Below are positions 31,342 to 40,836 of a stretch of 64,000 nucleotides of DNA, one piece after another. Source of the DNA: Pseudomonas brenneri. Lineage in GTDB: Bacteria; Pseudomonadota; Gammaproteobacteria; Pseudomonadales; Pseudomonadaceae. Under the pieces are notes generated by a model. It did no database searches. It had not been told where the DNA came from and saw only the letters and a program-made list of their open reading frames with translations. Positions within the stretch are counted from its first letter, which is position 1, and each line of letters opens with the position of its first letter. Made by a program: the position numbers and the translations under genes. The DNA is taken from the NCBI RefSeq assembly GCF_007858285.1, contig NZ_VFIL01000002.1:558001-622000 (forward strand), given 5' to 3'.

Positions 31342-32157
31342 CTATTGTTGCTCAGCCTTGGCGTGCCCATTCATCCACGGGCTGTAGTCCACAAACACAT
31401 AGCCTGTCGGCAGGCCCTGAGGGTGGCTGTCAAACCCCGGCATTTGTCGCAGGTCCAGCAGTTTGCACTGCGTGACGAGACGTTGCTGCAGCGCGCTATC
31501 CACCTTGAAGCCTTGTAGTCGATACGGGCTTTGATTCAGGTTGACCATGCACTCACTGACTTTGCCTTGTGCATCGGCGATGAAGTGGAAGCTGGCTACG
31601 CCGATACTGTCGATGGCATGTCCGGCAAACAGTTGCTCACGGAAGAAGCGGATCTGCTTATAGAAATCGATGCGGGCCGTATGCTTTTGTTGCTCCTCCT
31701 CCGACATGCCGAGCAGAGGGGTGAATACCATGGGCGCGACAATCACCTGAGTGTCCTTGGCATCGGCGAAGACCTTGGGTGAGACCTCGGGAAACAGGGT
31801 GGTCCAACACAGGTCAGTCACCAGTTTGCCCAGCTTGGCCTGGCGCAGGTTGTTCAGGTCTTGGTTGGGTAGCAGGGTTCCGCGTTTGGTCGAGCAATCC
31901 ACTACATGGTTCTGCGCGTCGACGGTCATGATCATATTCATCACGCCTGTCAGTTCTTGCTCATTGGCAGCTAGGGCATAGCTGCGCAGTATCATTTGGA
32001 AAGTGGTGACGAATTTTTCATCCTTTTGTTGCATTTGTGCTGCCGCCAAGGCCGCTGCCTGTTCGGGCGTGTGACTCTGGCAGCCGGACAGTGAAAGTAG
32101 GCTTGCACCGAACAATGCCAGAAGCCAGCGGGACGAAGAAGACGTGTTGAATTCCAT
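31342..32157 (-). CDS. Putative lipoprotein, function unknown
   Basis: The 271-residue protein starts MEFNTSSSSRWLLALFGASL with a lipobox LSGC, lipid Cys at about 26. The mature part contains an Ala/Gln-rich helix (about 33-45) and several scattered cysteines (DCSTK, DLCWT, SECMV, QCKLL) that could form disulphides. The ending YVFVDYSPWMNGHAKAEQQ is not one I recognise. The longer frame to 32220 buries the signal peptide and is rejected. The gene stands alone beside tRNA-Lys, divergent from the toxin-antitoxin pair. Confidence 0.65.
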   Translation of the reverse strand: MEFNTSSSSRWLLALFGASLLSLSGCQSHTPEQAAALAAAQMQQKDEKFVTTFQMILRSYALAANEQELTGVMNMIMTVDAQNHVVDCSTKRGTLLPNQDLNNLRQAKLGKLVTDLCWTTLFPEVSPKVFADAKDTQVIVAPMVFTPLLGMSEEEQQKHTARIDFYKQIRFFREQLFAGHAIDSIGVASFHFIADAQGKVSECMVNLNQSPYRLQGFKVDSALQQRLVTQCKLLDLRQMPGFDSHPQGLPTGYVFVDYSPWMNGHAKAEQQ

Positions 32158-32303
32158 TTCTTGGGGCTCGTACACAAATAGACTGGGGAAATGTAGACGG
32201 GAACCATTCTCACCCATCAAGCGCTAAAGTGCGATTCGAAATAACAAAAACCGTGGCGCTGGAGTGTTTGGTTGTAACGACTGACGGTTGATTCTGCCTA
32301 TGT

Positions 32304-32347
32304 TTGATCTATAGATCTTCTTTGTCTATATTTGAGTCTATAGATTC
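32304..32347 (+). promoter_or_regulatory. Promoter and twin operator of the Xre-RES module
   Basis: TTGATC (32304-32309), a 17-base spacer and TATATT (32327-32332) form a promoter. Two copies of TCTATAGA lie at 32308-32315 (inside the palindrome GATCTATAGATC, overlapping the -35) and 32337-32344 (just after the -10). A half-site TCTATA at 32325-32330 overlaps the -10. Centres are 29 bases apart. This layout suits repression by the antitoxin. Confidence 0.65.
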
Positions 32348-32364
32348 ATTATGAGGTGGCAACT

Positions 32365-32769
32365 ATGAGCCTAGCCCTCCAAGCGCAACCCTTCACTCGG
32401 GAACAATGTGTCGCCGGACTACGGGCGGCCGTGGGCATCCTGGAAAAGTGGCAGGCCAGCAGCGACCAGGCCTGCCGCATCCTGCGTATCTCGCGCAGTA
32501 CCTACACCCGCGCCCGGCAGCGTGATGCCGCATGGTCCGTCAGCCTGGACTTCGATCAGATGCAGCGCATCAGCTTCGTGCTCAATATCCACGCCACGCT
32601 GCGCATGGTGTTCGATAACCCCGAGAACGTGTATGGCTTCCCCGCAATGGCCAACGACAACAGCTTTTTCAACGGGCGCTCGCCCCTGGAGATCATGGCT
32701 CAGGGCGATATGATTTCGCTGTACGAAACCTTCCGCCGCATCGATGTGCTGCGTGGCGCGCAATGGTGA
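32365..32769 (+). CDS. Antitoxin of Xre/MbcA/ParS type (DUF2384)
   Basis: The 134-residue protein has an N-terminal helix-turn-helix (about 32-55, DQACRILRISRSTYTRARQR). The C-terminal ParS/MbcA toxin-binding region ends FNGRSPLEIMAQGDMISLYE and LRGAQW. These antitoxins neutralise RES toxins and repress their own promoter. The ATG at 32365 has GAGG 8 bases upstream and is preferred over the in-frame GTG at 32356. The stop overlaps the toxin start by 7 bases, typical of coupled translation. Confidence 0.87.
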   Translation: MSLALQAQPFTREQCVAGLRAAVGILEKWQASSDQACRILRISRSTYTRARQRDAAWSVSLDFDQMQRISFVLNIHATLRMVFDNPENVYGFPAMANDNSFFNGRSPLEIMAQGDMISLYETFRRIDVLRGAQW

Positions 32770-33455
32770 CGCTGAACCAGCTGGGTGAGTTGCCGGGGGG
32801 CCAGTTGCAGGCCTATCGCCTGGTCAATTCAAAATTCCCGCCGATTGCATTGTTTGACGATGTGGCGGATGCCGACGAGTTTGAGGCGCTCTATCAGATC
32901 CAGGCCCTGACCAACCCGCGATTGGGCAATGAGGTCGGCCGGATTGAGCTGATACCCCGTAGGGAAATCCCGTTCGGGATTGTGGGATGTTCCTACGCAA
33001 TTGCGCCGTTCACCCACGTCAATCCTGCCGGGTCGCGTTTCAGCGCTGGTGATTTTGGCGTCCTGTACCTGGCTGCGACGATAGAAACGGCACTGGCAGA
33101 GGTGCGTCATCACCAGAACCAGTATTGGTCCGGGGTCCATGGCCTGAACTATGAGCGTTTTGTCTTTCGCGGGCTGTCGTGCACCTTTGCCGGTGATTCG
33201 ATGAAGGATGCGACGTCGGTGCCGATCAGCGACCCGATCTACGATCCCGACGACTACAACGACTCCCATCGTTTGGGCAGCGCACTGAAGAAGGCCGGCT
33301 GCCCGGGCCTTCGTTATCTGTCAGTGCGTGCAGAGGGCAACCACTGCTGGGCGTTGCTGACACCTAGGCCGGTGTCGTCGATTGTCCAGGCCTCTCATTA
33401 CGAGATGGTCTGGAATGGGCAGATCACCAGTGTCAGCAAGATCAGCGAAGCCTGA
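32763..33455 (+). CDS. RES-domain toxin
   Basis: RES toxins are ADP-ribosyl-transferase-like enzymes. Characterised members degrade NAD+ (MbcT, RES) or modify PRPP synthetase (ParT). The 230-residue protein shows family landmarks: YRL with Arg19, GSRFS with Arg92, then LYLAATIETALAEV with Tyr102, Glu108 and Glu113. All appear intact, so an active toxin is plausible. Overlap with the antitoxin gene supports a type II pair. Confidence 0.86.
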   Translation: MVTLNQLGELPGGQLQAYRLVNSKFPPIALFDDVADADEFEALYQIQALTNPRLGNEVGRIELIPRREIPFGIVGCSYAIAPFTHVNPAGSRFSAGDFGVLYLAATIETALAEVRHHQNQYWSGVHGLNYERFVFRGLSCTFAGDSMKDATSVPISDPIYDPDDYNDSHRLGSALKKAGCPGLRYLSVRAEGNHCWALLTPRPVSSIVQASHYEMVWNGQITSVSKISEA

Positions 33456-33464
33456 TGCACAGGG

Positions 33465-34607
33465 TCAGATCTGCCCGCGCACCAGGATCGACTCATCGAT
33501 CTGCGCAATCGAGGTAACCCCGGTGAGGGTCATGGCCACGCGCATTTCCTTGGCAAAGATATCCAGCAGGTTTTCCACGCCACGCTGCCCATCAGCGGCC
33601 AGGGCGTAGGCGGGCGCGCGCCCCAGTAACACGCCACGGGCGCCGAGGGCGAGCATGCGTACCACGTCCAGCCCGGAACGAACCCCCGAGTCCACCAGCA
33701 CCGTGAGATCACAGCCAACCGCCTGGGCGATCTCAGGCAGTGCCTTGGCGGTGGACAGCACGCCATCAAGCTGGCGGCCGCCGTGGTTGGACACGACGAT
33801 GCCGTCAGCGCCGAAGCTCACGGCATCCTTGGCGTCCTGTGGGTCGAGGATGCCCTTGATGATCATTGGGCCCTTCCAGAACTCACGGATCCACTCCAGG
33901 TCTTTCCAACTGATGGAGGGGTCGAAGTTGGTGGCCAGCCAGCCGATGTAATCTTCAAGGTGGGTCGGTTTGCCCAGGTATTTGGAGATGTTGCCCAAGT
34001 CATGAGGGCGGCCCATCAGCCCCACATCAAACGCCCAGGCCGGCTTGGTCACGGCCTGCAACATGCGTCGCTGGGCGGCGTACGGGCCGGACATCCCGGA
34101 GTGGGCATCACGGTAGCGGGCGCCGGGGGTTGGCATGTCGACGGTGAAGACCAGGGTTTTCACTCCGGCGGCTTGCGCGCGCTCCAGGGCGTTTTTCATG
34201 AAGCCGCGGTCTTTCAACACATAGAGTTGAAACCAGATCGATTGCGCGGTCTGCGACGCAACTTCCTCGATCGGGCAAACGGAAACGGTCGACAGGCAAA
34301 AAGGCACACCTTTATTGGTCGCGGCGTTGGCCACCTGGACTTCCCCGCGTCGGGCAAACATGCCGGTCAGGCCCACCGGACTCATGACCACCGGCATCGC
34401 CAGCGGTTGGTCGAACAAGGTGGTTTCCAGGCTCAGGCTCTCGACGTTACGCAGCACACGCTGGCGCAGGCTGATGTCTGCCAGGTCCGAACTGTTGGCC
34501 TTGAGGGTGTGCTCGGCGTACGCGCCACCGTCAATGTAGTCGAACAGGAAGCGCGGCAGTTTGCGGCGTGCGGCTTCGCGGTAATCCGATGCGGACGAAA
34601 TGATCAT
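33465..34607 (-). CDS. lldD: FMN-dependent L-lactate dehydrogenase (alpha-hydroxy-acid oxidase family)
   Basis: The enzyme oxidises L-lactate to pyruvate at the inner membrane, passing electrons to quinone. The 380-residue product starts [20 protein letters not shown], nearly as E. coli LldD. It has the active-site [10 protein letters not shown] with His275 (same number as E. coli) and the FMN-binding [11 protein letters not shown]. No lactate permease lies beside it; a divergent LysR gene is probably its regulator. An ATG at 34667 would extend the N-terminus by 20 residues, which I consider unlikely. A related hydroxy-acid substrate remains possible. Confidence 0.9.
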   Translation of the reverse strand: MIISSASDYREAARRKLPRFLFDYIDGGAYAEHTLKANSSDLADISLRQRVLRNVESLSLETTLFDQPLAMPVVMSPVGLTGMFARRGEVQVANAATNKGVPFCLSTVSVCPIEEVASQTAQSIWFQLYVLKDRGFMKNALERAQAAGVKTLVFTVDMPTPGARYRDAHSGMSGPYAAQRRMLQAVTKPAWAFDVGLMGRPHDLGNISKYLGKPTHLEDYIGWLATNFDPSISWKDLEWIREFWKGPMIIKGILDPQDAKDAVSFGADGIVVSNHGGRQLDGVLSTAKALPEIAQAVGCDLTVLVDSGVRSGLDVVRMLALGARGVLLGRAPAYALAADGQRGVENLLDIFAKEMRVAMTLTGVTSIAQIDESILVRGQI

Positions 34608-34668
34608 GAACAGTGAGGCCCCGGAATAAAGAAAACGGTGGGTGGAGGATAGCCAAAGGCTTTTCATG

Positions 34669-34685
34669 GTAAAAACAACTTTTAC
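34669..34685. promoter_or_regulatory. Candidate operator between lldD and the LysR gene
   Basis: A perfect inverted repeat GTAAAA-ACAAC-TTTTAC lies 30 bases before the LysR start and about 60 before lldD. This is the usual position for a LysR-type binding site in a divergent pair. Confidence 0.5.
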
Positions 34686-34715
34686 AACTTCATTCAAGTC
34701 GAAAATGGAATAGTC

Positions 34716-35609
34716 ATGAACCTGCGAACGCTGCGAGCCTTTGTCGAAGTGGTGCGCCAAGGCAGTTTCTCACAAGCGGCCGAGATGGTTTCGCTCACGC
34801 AATCGAGTGTCAGCAAAGCGGTCAAGACGCTGGAGGAGGAGTTGGGCACGCCGTTGTTCAGCCGTATCGGCCATAAGAGCGAACTGACAGCCGCCGGTGA
34901 GATTGCCTACCGCCGCGCCCTGGTGTTGCTCGCCGAGCGCAACGACTTGGTGGCCGAGATCAATGACCTGTTGGGGCTCAAGCGTGGCGTGTTGCGCATC
35001 GGCTTGCCGCCGGTGGGCAGTGGTGAGTTATTTGCCGCGATGTTTGCGGTGTATCGCCAGCGTTACCCACAGATCGAGATCGAGCTGATCGAGCATGGCA
35101 GCAAGAAGCTGGGCGAGTGCCTGCAAGCGGGGGAGGTGGACGTGGCTGCCCTGCTGGTGCCGGTGGAGGGCGAGTTTGAGTATCAGGACGTGCGGGTCGA
35201 GCCGTTGATGGTTGTCCTGCCCAGCAGCCATCCATTGGCGGGACGCAAGAGTGTGGATTTTTCCGACTTGTCCGACTCACCCTTCATACTGTTCGAGGCC
35301 GGGTTTGCCCTGAACCGCATCATTCTTTGCGCCTGCGAGCGTCGGGGCGTCTCGCCGAAGGTTTCCGTGCGCAGCGCCCAGATCGACTTTATTGTCGACC
35401 TGGTCGGCGCGGGCCTGGGTGTCGCCTTCCTGCCGCGCATGCTGGCTTACAAGCACCTGCATCCCGGCATTGCGTTGATTGCGTTGGATGAGCCCCAGAC
35501 TGACTGGCATATTGCCCTGACCTGGCGGCGTAATGCTCACTTGCCACCAGCCGCGCGGGCCTGGTTGGACCTGGCCAGGGAAATGGGTAATGTCCCTGCG
35601 CCATTTTAG
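34716..35609 (+). CDS. LysR-family transcriptional regulator
   Basis: The 297-residue regulator has an N-terminal winged helix-turn-helix (residues 1-60; [20 protein letters not shown]) and a LysR substrate domain from about 90 ([16 protein letters not shown]). Divergent placement suggests it controls lldD in response to lactate or a related acid. The effector is unknown. Confidence 0.92.
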   Translation: MNLRTLRAFVEVVRQGSFSQAAEMVSLTQSSVSKAVKTLEEELGTPLFSRIGHKSELTAAGEIAYRRALVLLAERNDLVAEINDLLGLKRGVLRIGLPPVGSGELFAAMFAVYRQRYPQIEIELIEHGSKKLGECLQAGEVDVAALLVPVEGEFEYQDVRVEPLMVVLPSSHPLAGRKSVDFSDLSDSPFILFEAGFALNRIILCACERRGVSPKVSVRSAQIDFIVDLVGAGLGVAFLPRMLAYKHLHPGIALIALDEPQTDWHIALTWRRNAHLPPAARAWLDLAREMGNVPAPF

Positions 35610-35757
35610 GCTTTTGAATCCAATCGATATTCTGTAGCCTTGCGCAGCTTCACCCGTGCTTGATGAACACAATCACTTCGTCCGGCGGCGCCCGAAGGGC
35701 TCCAGAGCCGGTGGTATACTCGACTTTCGCGCAACTGCGCCTGCAGGTCTTGCGAAC

Positions 35758-36816
35758 ATGACGCAAATTTCCGAACGCCTTCTGGTCCAAGCCCACCTCG
35801 ATGCCAAGCAACCCAAGGTGCTCAGTGCCGAGGAAGAGGCAAGCTTACGTTCTGCCATCGCTGCCGAGCTCAAGGCTCAAGATGCGGTGCTGGTGGCGCA
35901 TTTCTACTGCGACCCGGTGATTCAGGCCCTGGCCGAAGAAACCGGTGGCTGTGTTTCCGACTCCCTGGAAATGGCCCGCTTCGGCGCCGCACACCCGGCC
36001 AAGACCGTGCTGGTCGCCGGTGTGCGCTTCATGGGCGAGACGGCGAAAATCCTCACCCCCGAAAAACGTATCCTGATGCCAACCCTGGAAGCCACGTGCT
36101 CCCTGGACCTGGGTTGCCCGGTGGAAGAGTTTTCGGCGTTCTGCGACCAGCATCCGGAGCGCACCGTGGTGGTCTACGCCAACACTTCGGCGGCGGTCAA
36201 AGCGCGCGCGGATTGGGTGGTGACTTCCAGTTGCGCCCTGGAAATCGTCGAAAGCCTGATGGATAACGGCGAAACCATCATCTGGGGCCCGGACAAGCAC
36301 CTGGGTACCTATATCCAGCGTCAGACCGGGGCCGACATGCTGCTGTGGGACGGTGCCTGCATCGTCCACGAAGAGTTCAAGTCCAAGCAATTGGAAGACA
36401 TGAAGGCGTTGTACCCGGATGCAGCGATCCTGGTGCACCCGGAATCACCGACCTCGGTGATCGAGTTGGCCGATGCCGTGGGCTCCACCAGCCAGTTGAT
36501 TGCGGCGGCGCAGCGTTTGCCGAACAAGACGTTCATCGTCGCCACTGACCGCGGCATTTTCTACAAGATGCAGCAGCTGTGCCCGGACAAGGTCTTTGTC
36601 GAGGCGCCAACCGCCGGTAACGGCGCGGCATGCCGCAGTTGCGCGCACTGCCCGTGGATGGCGATGAATACCCTGGAGCGCACGCTGCAATGCCTGCGTG
36701 AAGGCAGCAACGAGATCTTCGTCGAGCCTTCGCTGATTCCCCATGCGGTACGCCCGCTCAAGCGCATGCTGGACTTTACCCAGGCGGCCCGTCTGAAGTT
36801 GGCCGGCAACGCCTGA
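35758..36816 (+). CDS. nadA: Quinolinate synthase NadA
   Basis: NadA condenses iminoaspartate with dihydroxyacetone phosphate to make quinolinate for NAD. The 352-residue product has the three [4Fe-4S] ligands at Cys114, Cys201 and Cys298 (one-residue offset from E. coli 113/200/297), with further Cys292/295 in CRSCAHCPW. The ATG at 35758 ([11 protein letters not shown]) is chosen; the upstream extension has no family support. A TATACT at 35715-35720 could be a -10 box, without a good -35. Confidence 0.95.
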   Translation: MTQISERLLVQAHLDAKQPKVLSAEEEASLRSAIAAELKAQDAVLVAHFYCDPVIQALAEETGGCVSDSLEMARFGAAHPAKTVLVAGVRFMGETAKILTPEKRILMPTLEATCSLDLGCPVEEFSAFCDQHPERTVVVYANTSAAVKARADWVVTSSCALEIVESLMDNGETIIWGPDKHLGTYIQRQTGADMLLWDGACIVHEEFKSKQLEDMKALYPDAAILVHPESPTSVIELADAVGSTSQLIAAAQRLPNKTFIVATDRGIFYKMQQLCPDKVFVEAPTAGNGAACRSCAHCPWMAMNTLERTLQCLREGSNEIFVEPSLIPHAVRPLKRMLDFTQAARLKLAGNA

Positions 36817-36838
36817 TCCATGCCTGCCACGATCAAAC

Positions 36839-36925
36839 TGTAGGAGCTGGCTTGCCTGCGATAGCATCACCTCGGTCTGACTGATACACCGAGGCGCCTG
36901 CATCGCAGGCAAGCCAGCTCCCACA
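36839..36925. repeat. REPIN between nadA and the RDD gene
   Basis: Inverted REP copies lie at 36839-36864 (TGTAGGAGCTGGCTTGCC...) and 36901-36925 (...GGCAAGCCAGCTCCCACA). The interior pairs further through CACCTCGG / CCGAGGCG-like sequence, giving one long cruciform between convergent genes. Confidence 0.88.
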
Positions 36926-36947
36926 TTTGATTTGCATCGTTTGGGCG

Positions 36948-37436
36948 CTATTTCTTTTTCTTCGGGATCCGCACCAATTGCGTGTCCGAATAGATGTCAT
37001 GCCAGGCGCGTTTTTTCTTGTCCACCAGCGACCAGATAAACCCCAGCCCCGCACACAACCACGACGCAATCGACACCACAAAACGCAACAGCGCCTGCCA
37101 CAGGCTGATACGTGAGCCATCCGTGTTCTGCACGCGCACGCCCCATACCTGCATGCCCAGGGTCTGCCCGGAATGGGTCCAGAACTTGGCGAAGAAGCCA
37201 AACAGCACAAAAAACAGAATCGTCGACAACAACGGATCACCGTCCAGGGCCCCGGACTCCGAGAGCGTGCGCATCTTCGCCTCCCCCACAAAGGCGATCC
37301 ACACCAGCTTGTAGAGCAAGGCGGTGACGATCAACAGGGCGGTACACAACAGGAAGTCATAGAACATCGCTGCCAGACGACGGCCCAGGCCAACGGCGGG
37401 GAATTCGCCTTGGGGGCTCAGCAGGTGTTTCGACAT
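36948..37436 (-). CDS. RDD-family membrane protein
   Basis: The 162-residue protein has the RDD pattern: GLGRRLAAMFYDFLL (Arg and Asp in the first helix), GQTLGMQVWGVRV in the middle and the terminal RAWHDIYSDT. Hydrophobic helices lie at about 22-45, 70-90 and 110-135, and the C-terminus is KKKK. Such proteins are proposed transporters or channels, with function unknown here. It is transcribed downstream of the cold-shock gene, but a terminator separates them. Confidence 0.85.
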   Translation of the reverse strand: MSKHLLSPQGEFPAVGLGRRLAAMFYDFLLCTALLIVTALLYKLVWIAFVGEAKMRTLSESGALDGDPLLSTILFFVLFGFFAKFWTHSGQTLGMQVWGVRVQNTDGSRISLWQALLRFVVSIASWLCAGLGFIWSLVDKKKRAWHDIYSDTQLVRIPKKKK

Positions 37437-37484
37437 GGCTCGGCTCTCTGGAGGAAAAAAGCCATTTTACGGTCAAACGCATAC

Positions 37485-37519
37485 AAAAAAGCCCCTGATG
37501 TCAGCATCAGGGGCTTTTT
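37485..37519 (-). terminator. Terminator of the cold-shock gene
   Basis: AAAAAGCCCCTGATG and CATCAGGGGCTTTTT form a 15-bp stem with a TCAG loop and A/T flanks. It follows the csp stop on the reverse strand. Confidence 0.88.
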
Positions 37520-37532
37520 GTCGCAGTAGGGA

Positions 37533-37745
37533 TCAGCCTTCTGCTTGTACTTCGTCAGCCTGCATGCCTTTCTGGCCTTGCACTGCGAGGAAGGTCACTT
37601 TCTGGCCTTCTTTCAGGGTCTTGAAGCCGTTGCCCTGGATAGCGCGGAAGTGCACGAACAGATCCGGACCGCTTTCAGGGGTGATAAAACCAAAACCTTT
37701 CTCGTCGTTAAACCACTTGACGGTACCGCTCTGACGTTCAGCCAT
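37533..37745 (-). CDS. CspA-family cold-shock protein
   Basis: The 70-residue protein consists of one cold-shock domain: [19 protein letters not shown] with RNP1 KGFGFI, and DLFVHFRAI as RNP2. It acts as an RNA chaperone. The domain is very close to that of the membrane-anchored protein at 16466-17068. The AGGAAA ribosome site lies close before the ATG. A long leader, usual for csp genes, is likely. Confidence 0.95.
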   Translation of the reverse strand: MAERQSGTVKWFNDEKGFGFITPESGPDLFVHFRAIQGNGFKTLKEGQKVTFLAVQGQKGMQADEVQAEG

Positions 37746-38134
37746 TTTCTTCTTTCCTTTGACGCTAAAAATTGATGACAGTCCCTTTCACACGAAAGAG
37801 TACTGGGCTGGGTTGCAGGAAAGTAAGAGACATCGAACGGGTTGTAGCTAACTTTGGCTACTGCCCAGGTCCAGGTTCAAAGCGACCCATGCAAACACAG
37901 TGGGCAAACTCTACGACAACTAAGGCAGAAAAAACAAGCCCTCTAAAAGCCCTGTATTTACTGGTCATGATGACAATTCGGTCACTATTGCCGAAGTGTC
38001 TTATTCGATAGTGTGAGTCACTTGTTATAGGTTAATCGACATAACATTGACTATCGTCAGTGCACTGTTTTATGGCGGTTGTGTTACACATTAGTGCAAG
38101 TGAACACAACCGCGTTACTTATAGGAACAATCAA
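37746..38134. other. Region between csp and gcvT: csp leader and gcvT downstream hairpin
   Basis: Nearly 390 bases hold no gene. The csp-proximal part probably contains the long csp leader (a GTAGC-TAACTTTG-GCTAC hairpin is near 37846). The gcvT-proximal part holds a strong inverted repeat, listed separately. I could not fix the csp promoter. Confidence 0.45.
38075..38113. repeat. Strong inverted repeat downstream of gcvT
   Basis: GCGGTTGTGTT-A-CAC (38075-38089) pairs with GTG-AACACAACCGC (38100-38113) over 14 bp with a single bulged A and a 10-base loop, 22 bases past the gcvT stop. It lacks a U-run in the gcvT direction, so it is a terminator candidate of unusual form or a protein-binding palindrome. 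Confidence 0.55.
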
Positions 38135-39259
38135 TCAGCCACGATAGTAACGTTGTGGCACGAATGGCATTTTACTTACACGAAGTGGCACCTTTTTCCC
38201 ACGCACCAACGCAGAGACTTCGCTATCCAGCGCGGTAAAGGCCATGTCGAGGTAGCCCATGGCGAGCGGGCCGCCAAGGCTTGGGCCAAAGCCACCGCTG
38301 CAGACGGTGCCGATCACGGTGTCGTGCTCATCGACAATCTCTGCACCTTCGCGTACCGGCGTGCGTTCCTGTGGCAGCAGACCAACGCGCTTGCGGCTGA
38401 CACCGGTCTGCTGCTGGGTGAAGATCCGATCGGCGCCCGGGAAACCGCCGGCACGCGCGCCATCAGCGCGGCGGACCTTGGAAATGGCCCACAACAGACT
38501 GGCCTCAATCGGTGTGGTCTCGGTGTTCATATCGTGGCCATAGAGGCACAGGCCGGCTTCCAGGCGCAGGGAGTCGCGGGCGCCCAGGCCAATGGCTTCG
38601 ACTTCGGTTTCGGCCAGCAGGCTGCGGGCCAGGCTTTCGGCACTGGCCGCGGGCACCGAGATTTCGAAACCGTCTTCGCCGGTATAGCCGGAACGGCTGA
38701 CATAGCATTCCACCCCCAGCAGGCGCAGGGGCGCGAACTGCATAAAGGTCATCTTGATGACTTCCGGGGCCAGGCGCGCCAAGACCTTCACCGCTGCCGG
38801 GCCTTGCAGGGCCAGCAGGGCACGTTCCTCAAACAGCGGTTCGATCTGGCATAGCTCGCCGATATGCTGGCGCAGGTGGGCCAGGTCCTGATCCTTGCAG
38901 GCGGCGTTGACCACCAGGAACAGTTCGTCGTTACCCAGGTTGGCAACCATCAAGTCATCGAGGATGCCGCCCTGTTCGTTGGTGAACATGGCGTAGCGCT
39001 GCATGCCCACGGGCAGGTCGATGATATCCACCGGCACCAGGGTTTCCAGGGCCTTGGCGGCATTGGCCCCGGTCAGGCGGATCTGGCCCATGTGCGACAC
39101 ATCGAACAACCCGGCCTGGTCACGGGTGTGCAGGTGTTCCTTCATCACGCCCAGCGGGTATTGCACCGGCATGTCATAGCCGGCGAACGGCACCATGCGC
39201 GCACCCAGTTCGAGGTGCAGGGCATGCAGCGGGGTTTTCAACAGGGTTTCGGTGGACAT
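38135..39259 (-). CDS. gcvT: Aminomethyltransferase (glycine cleavage T protein)
   Basis: The T protein releases ammonia and passes the methylene group from the H-protein arm to tetrahydrofolate. The 374-residue product contains FDVSHMGQIRL and SRSGYTGEDGFEI and ends VPQRYYRG. The start MSTETLLKTPLHAL at 39259 has AGGAGC-like sequence upstream. It is last in the gcvH-gcvP-sdaA-gcvT operon, 38 bases after sdaA. The order matches the inducible gcs2 operon of P. aeruginosa, so it is the gcvT2-type copy. Confidence 0.95.
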   Translation of the reverse strand: MSTETLLKTPLHALHLELGARMVPFAGYDMPVQYPLGVMKEHLHTRDQAGLFDVSHMGQIRLTGANAAKALETLVPVDIIDLPVGMQRYAMFTNEQGGILDDLMVANLGNDELFLVVNAACKDQDLAHLRQHIGELCQIEPLFEERALLALQGPAAVKVLARLAPEVIKMTFMQFAPLRLLGVECYVSRSGYTGEDGFEISVPAASAESLARSLLAETEVEAIGLGARDSLRLEAGLCLYGHDMNTETTPIEASLLWAISKVRRADGARAGGFPGADRIFTQQQTGVSRKRVGLLPQERTPVREGAEIVDEHDTVIGTVCSGGFGPSLGGPLAMGYLDMAFTALDSEVSALVRGKKVPLRVSKMPFVPQRYYRG

Positions 39260-39297
39260 ATTCAGCTCCTGAAAAACGTGCTGGCGCGTTATAAGCG

Positions 39298-40674
<1,377 letters not shown>

Positions 40675-40721
40675 GGTTGTTCTCCGGTTTCTTATTATGT
40701 GTCAGGTGTACTCGGTGAAAC

Positions 40722-40811
40722 TGTGGGAGCGGGCTTGCTCGTGAAAGCGGTCTGTCAGTTGATACATTAGGTGACTGAACCACCGCATTCGCGAGCAAGC
40801 CCGCTCCCACA
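40722..40811. repeat. REPIN inside the gcv operon (between gcvP and sdaA)
   Basis: Inverted REPs lie at 40722-40750 (TGTGGGAGCGGGCTTGCTCG...) and 40783-40811 (...GAGCAAGCCCGCTCCCACA), followed by T6 on the plus strand. It lies exactly where P. aeruginosa carries glyA2. Confidence 0.9.
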
Positions 40812-40836
40812 TTTTTTGATCGAGTACCTCCTCAGG

